The position numbers and the translations under genes were made by a program. 64,000 nucleotides of DNA from Dysgonomonas sp. 25 (GTDB lineage: Bacteria > Bacteroidota > Bacteroidia > Bacteroidales > Dysgonomonadaceae): NCBI RefSeq assembly GCF_010501075.1, contig NZ_QVMN01000006.1, positions 1 to 64,000 on the forward strand, given 5' to 3'. Below the pieces are notes generated by a model. That model was not told the origin of the DNA. It was given only the letters and a program-made list of their open reading frames with translations, and did not search any database. Of this stretch, positions 62,138 to 64,000 are shown one piece after another (positions within the stretch are counted from its first letter, which is position 1; every line of letters starts with the position of its first letter).

Positions 62138-63547
62138 CTACATATTTTTTATCTCTTCTGTTCGGAAAGCTACAACTGGAATCCCTTCAGTAGAAAACAA
62201 ATTCCCGATACTATCATCATCAAAACAATAGCTGATATCCACTTTTGAGGTGGACTGCAATCCACTTGTCGATATAACTAATTTACTCCCTTCTATTTTA
62301 CCGGAAACTTCTTTCCATATTCCGTCGTCCCCCGATATTCTCAATCCTTTTATTTTATTACCTTTAATAACTAAGCCTTTCTTTAGGCCGTCGAATGTAA
62401 TAAATATCTTATTTCCTTTCCGGTAAGCTTCTTTGAACACAGGACTTTCGTAATCCCCGACAAACTTGCCGTATGTATCGTCCAAAGCCAGATAAGAGAG
62501 CCGTAAACCTGCTCCTCTTTTATCTCGTGGGTGTATATCCTGTACGTTATCTACCATATCGGATACGGTTATCATTTTAACTTTATTCATCATTTGGGGA
62601 AGCATTGCCTGCTGTTCGCGCAGCCGTGCCGGACCGTTATCTGTGGATTGGTATGTGAATGGAGCTATCTGAACAAGGTAAAATGGAATCTCTTTATTAA
62701 AACCTGTACGCCACGAACCAATCAATCGTTGCATCAAACGGGCATAAGTATTGGCATACGGATGGTTGGCCTCTCCCTGATACCAAATGCATCCGGCTAT
62801 TTCGTATGGCATAACCGGGCGAATCATGCTGTTGTATAACGCACCTGGCTCCGCAGGCCACCACTGAGAAGCACCATAGAAATAATCAGACACTACAGGG
62901 TCTGACATCACATTCTCGCGCGGTGTCCACACCTCGGCGGGAGTCCCACCCCAAGCGGCGACAATAATTCCGACAGGCACATTCAGTTCTTCACTGATAT
63001 TTCGCCCGAAAAAATAGCCGATAGCGCTTGTTTGGCGCATGGTTTCGGATGTGCAGAGCTTCCACTGCGAAAAGCAATTTTCCTGAGGTGTAGAGGCTCC
63101 TATCTGCGGGAGGTGAAAGATGCGGAGATTGGAAAAGTTAGCGTTCTGCGCCTCTTCATCACCGTTATTTATACCGTGGTTCACACTCCATTCCATATTG
63201 GACTGACCGCTGCATAGCCAGACTTCGCCGAGCATCACATCCGACAGTGTGACTTGCGAAGAACCGTTGATATGAATTTTGTATGGACCGCCCGCTTCTC
63301 CTGTCCGGATGCGTGCCGACCATCTACCCATATTGGTCACTCGCGTATTTATCGTATCTCCGTTTAGCCATTCGGGTACAATGCTGATGTGTTCGCTTGG
63401 AGTGCCCCATCCCCAGATGGTAACTTCGGAGTTTCGTTGCAATACCATGTGGTCTGTGAAGACAGCAGGTAGGCGGATTTCGGCTTGTAGAGCCGACAGG
63501 CAAAGTATCTGGATAAGAAGGAAACAAAATATGCTGTTTTTTTTCAT
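62138..63547 (-). CDS. Sialate O-acetylesterase-like SGNH hydrolase
   Basis: 469 residues with signal peptide (to about residue 22, LSALQAE). Family landmarks: IRLPAVFTDHMVLQRNSEVT, GWGTP, LGEVWLCSGQSNMEWSV with the nucleophile Ser in GQSNM, GYFFGRNISEELNVPVGII, AWGGTPAEVWTP, GCIWYQGEANHPYANTYA, and RDKRGAGLRLSYLALDD holding the downstream catalytic region. It removes acetyl groups from sialic acid or plant polysaccharides; the exact ester is not determined. The alpha/beta hydrolase gene ending 21 bases upstream suggests a small esterase operon for acetylated glycans. Confidence 0.85.
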   Translation of the reverse strand: MKKNSIFCFLLIQILCLSALQAEIRLPAVFTDHMVLQRNSEVTIWGWGTPSEHISIVPEWLNGDTINTRVTNMGRWSARIRTGEAGGPYKIHINGSSQVTLSDVMLGEVWLCSGQSNMEWSVNHGINNGDEEAQNANFSNLRIFHLPQIGASTPQENCFSQWKLCTSETMRQTSAIGYFFGRNISEELNVPVGIIVAAWGGTPAEVWTPRENVMSDPVVSDYFYGASQWWPAEPGALYNSMIRPVMPYEIAGCIWYQGEANHPYANTYARLMQRLIGSWRTGFNKEIPFYLVQIAPFTYQSTDNGPARLREQQAMLPQMMNKVKMITVSDMVDNVQDIHPRDKRGAGLRLSYLALDDTYGKFVGDYESPVFKEAYRKGNKIFITFDGLKKGLVIKGNKIKGLRISGDDGIWKEVSGKIEGSKLVISTSGLQSTSKVDISYCFDDDSIGNLFSTEGIPVVAFRTEEIKNM

Positions 63548-63568
63548 AAGTTCTTTTCTGTTTATATA

Positions 63569-64000
63569 TTAGTTAATTTCTTCTCTGAGCCATTTTTCCA
63601 GTTCTTCTGTCCACTGGCGTTTGTAGATGAAGCCGTCTCCATATCCCCAGCCATGACCGCCTATAGGATAGGTATGTAACGAAGCTGATACTTTGTTGCG
63701 TACTAAAGCCATGTAGTAATTCACCCCATTAGCTGCCGGAACTGCATCATCGTCGGAGGAGAGGAAAATAAAGGCTTTGGGCGTATCTGCCGTAACCTGC
63801 AATTCATTTGAATATTTTTCAACCAGTTCTTTCGACGGGTTTTCTCCCAACAAATTCACTCTCGAACCGCCATGCGTGTAACTATTATCCATCGTGATTA
63901 CCGGATAGAAAAGTATCTGAAAGTCCGGGCGTGTTTCCTTGCTACTGTAGTGAGTGGCAAGGGTAGATGCCAAATGCCCTCCTGCCGAAGCTCCCATGAT
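63569..64000 (-). CDS. Alpha/beta hydrolase (partial, 5' end beyond window)
   Basis: Only the C-terminal 143 or so residues are in the window. The nucleophile elbow MGASAGGHLAST (GxSxG) is at the edge. Asp in SSDDDAVPAANG and the final His in GGHGWGYGDG complete a typical catalytic triad of the acetyl-xylan/BD-FAE-like esterase group. It lies upstream of the sialate O-acetylesterase-like gene on the same strand and probably shares its transcript. Native substrate unknown. Confidence 0.8.
   Translation of the reverse strand: MMGASAGGHLASTLATHYSSKETRPDFQILFYPVITMDNSYTHGGSRVNLLGENPSKELVEKYSNELQVTADTPKAFIFLSSDDDAVPAANGVNYYMALVRNKVSASLHTYPIGGHGWGYGDGFIYKRQWTEELEKWLREEIN

Noticed and set aside
1-64000. 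CRISPR array or cas genes
   Set aside because: No regularly spaced 25-40-base repeats and no Cas protein motifs were found; the repeats seen are palindromes or short tandems.

Overview
The window is a stretch of Bacteroidota chromosome, most likely order Bacteroidales and probably Dysgonomonas or a near relative (inference from gene content, not from a marker gene). The signs are SusC/SusD pairs, DUF4249, a type IX secretion (T9SS) C-terminal sorting domain, SusR-like Reg_prop/Y_Y_Y regulators, promoters with the Bacteroidota -7 element TAnnTTTG, and few recognisable Shine-Dalgarno sites.

Layout. 1-2234: dense intergenic repeats around a secreted leucine-rich-repeat protein. 2235-4127: fluoride channel CrcB, a small secreted protein and a patatin phospholipase. 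4282-19272: a polysaccharide utilisation locus made of a membrane-bound regulator, SusC, SusD, two GH144-like endo-beta-1,2-glucanase paralogues on either side of a GH3 beta-glucosidase, and a GH43-type enzyme. The best substrate guess is beta-1,2-glucan. 19418-22489: valyl-tRNA synthetase whose gene carries a DUF559 (Vsr-like) endonuclease domain inserted in frame between inverted G/C-rich repeats, plus a second inverted pair of the same repeat. 22825-34998: TonB receptor with DUF4249 lipoprotein, a 2604-residue T9SS-exported subtilase and a beta-barrel protein. 35088-39211: nucleotidyltransferase, FadL-type porin and ThiL.

39297-59278: a tRNA-Phe gene followed by a 19.9-kb integrative element. 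The 22 bases at the tRNA 3' end are repeated exactly at 59257-59278. Inside lie a tyrosine recombinase, two excisionase-like HTH proteins, a mobilisation remnant with an oriT-like hairpin but no relaxase, and a tightly packed defence operon: XRE regulator, HsdM, HsdS with an extra C-terminal domain, HsdR, YgjP-type metallopeptidase, RdrA and RdrB (the RADAR system), a DUF5655 nuclease-like protein, and an AlbA_2/Schlafen-type ATPase-fold protein with an out-of-frame 11-bp tandem repeat in its coding sequence.

59281-64000: the displaced tRNA terminator, a divergent SnoaL-like/HxlR pair with an inverted-repeat operator, a YjbR-like protein, a DUF4253 protein, a sialate O-acetylesterase-like enzyme and the 3' part of an alpha/beta hydrolase gene.

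Most notable are the RADAR plus type I restriction operon on one mobile element, the DUF559 element inside valS, the HsdS fusion, and the possible phase-variable AlbA_2 gene.
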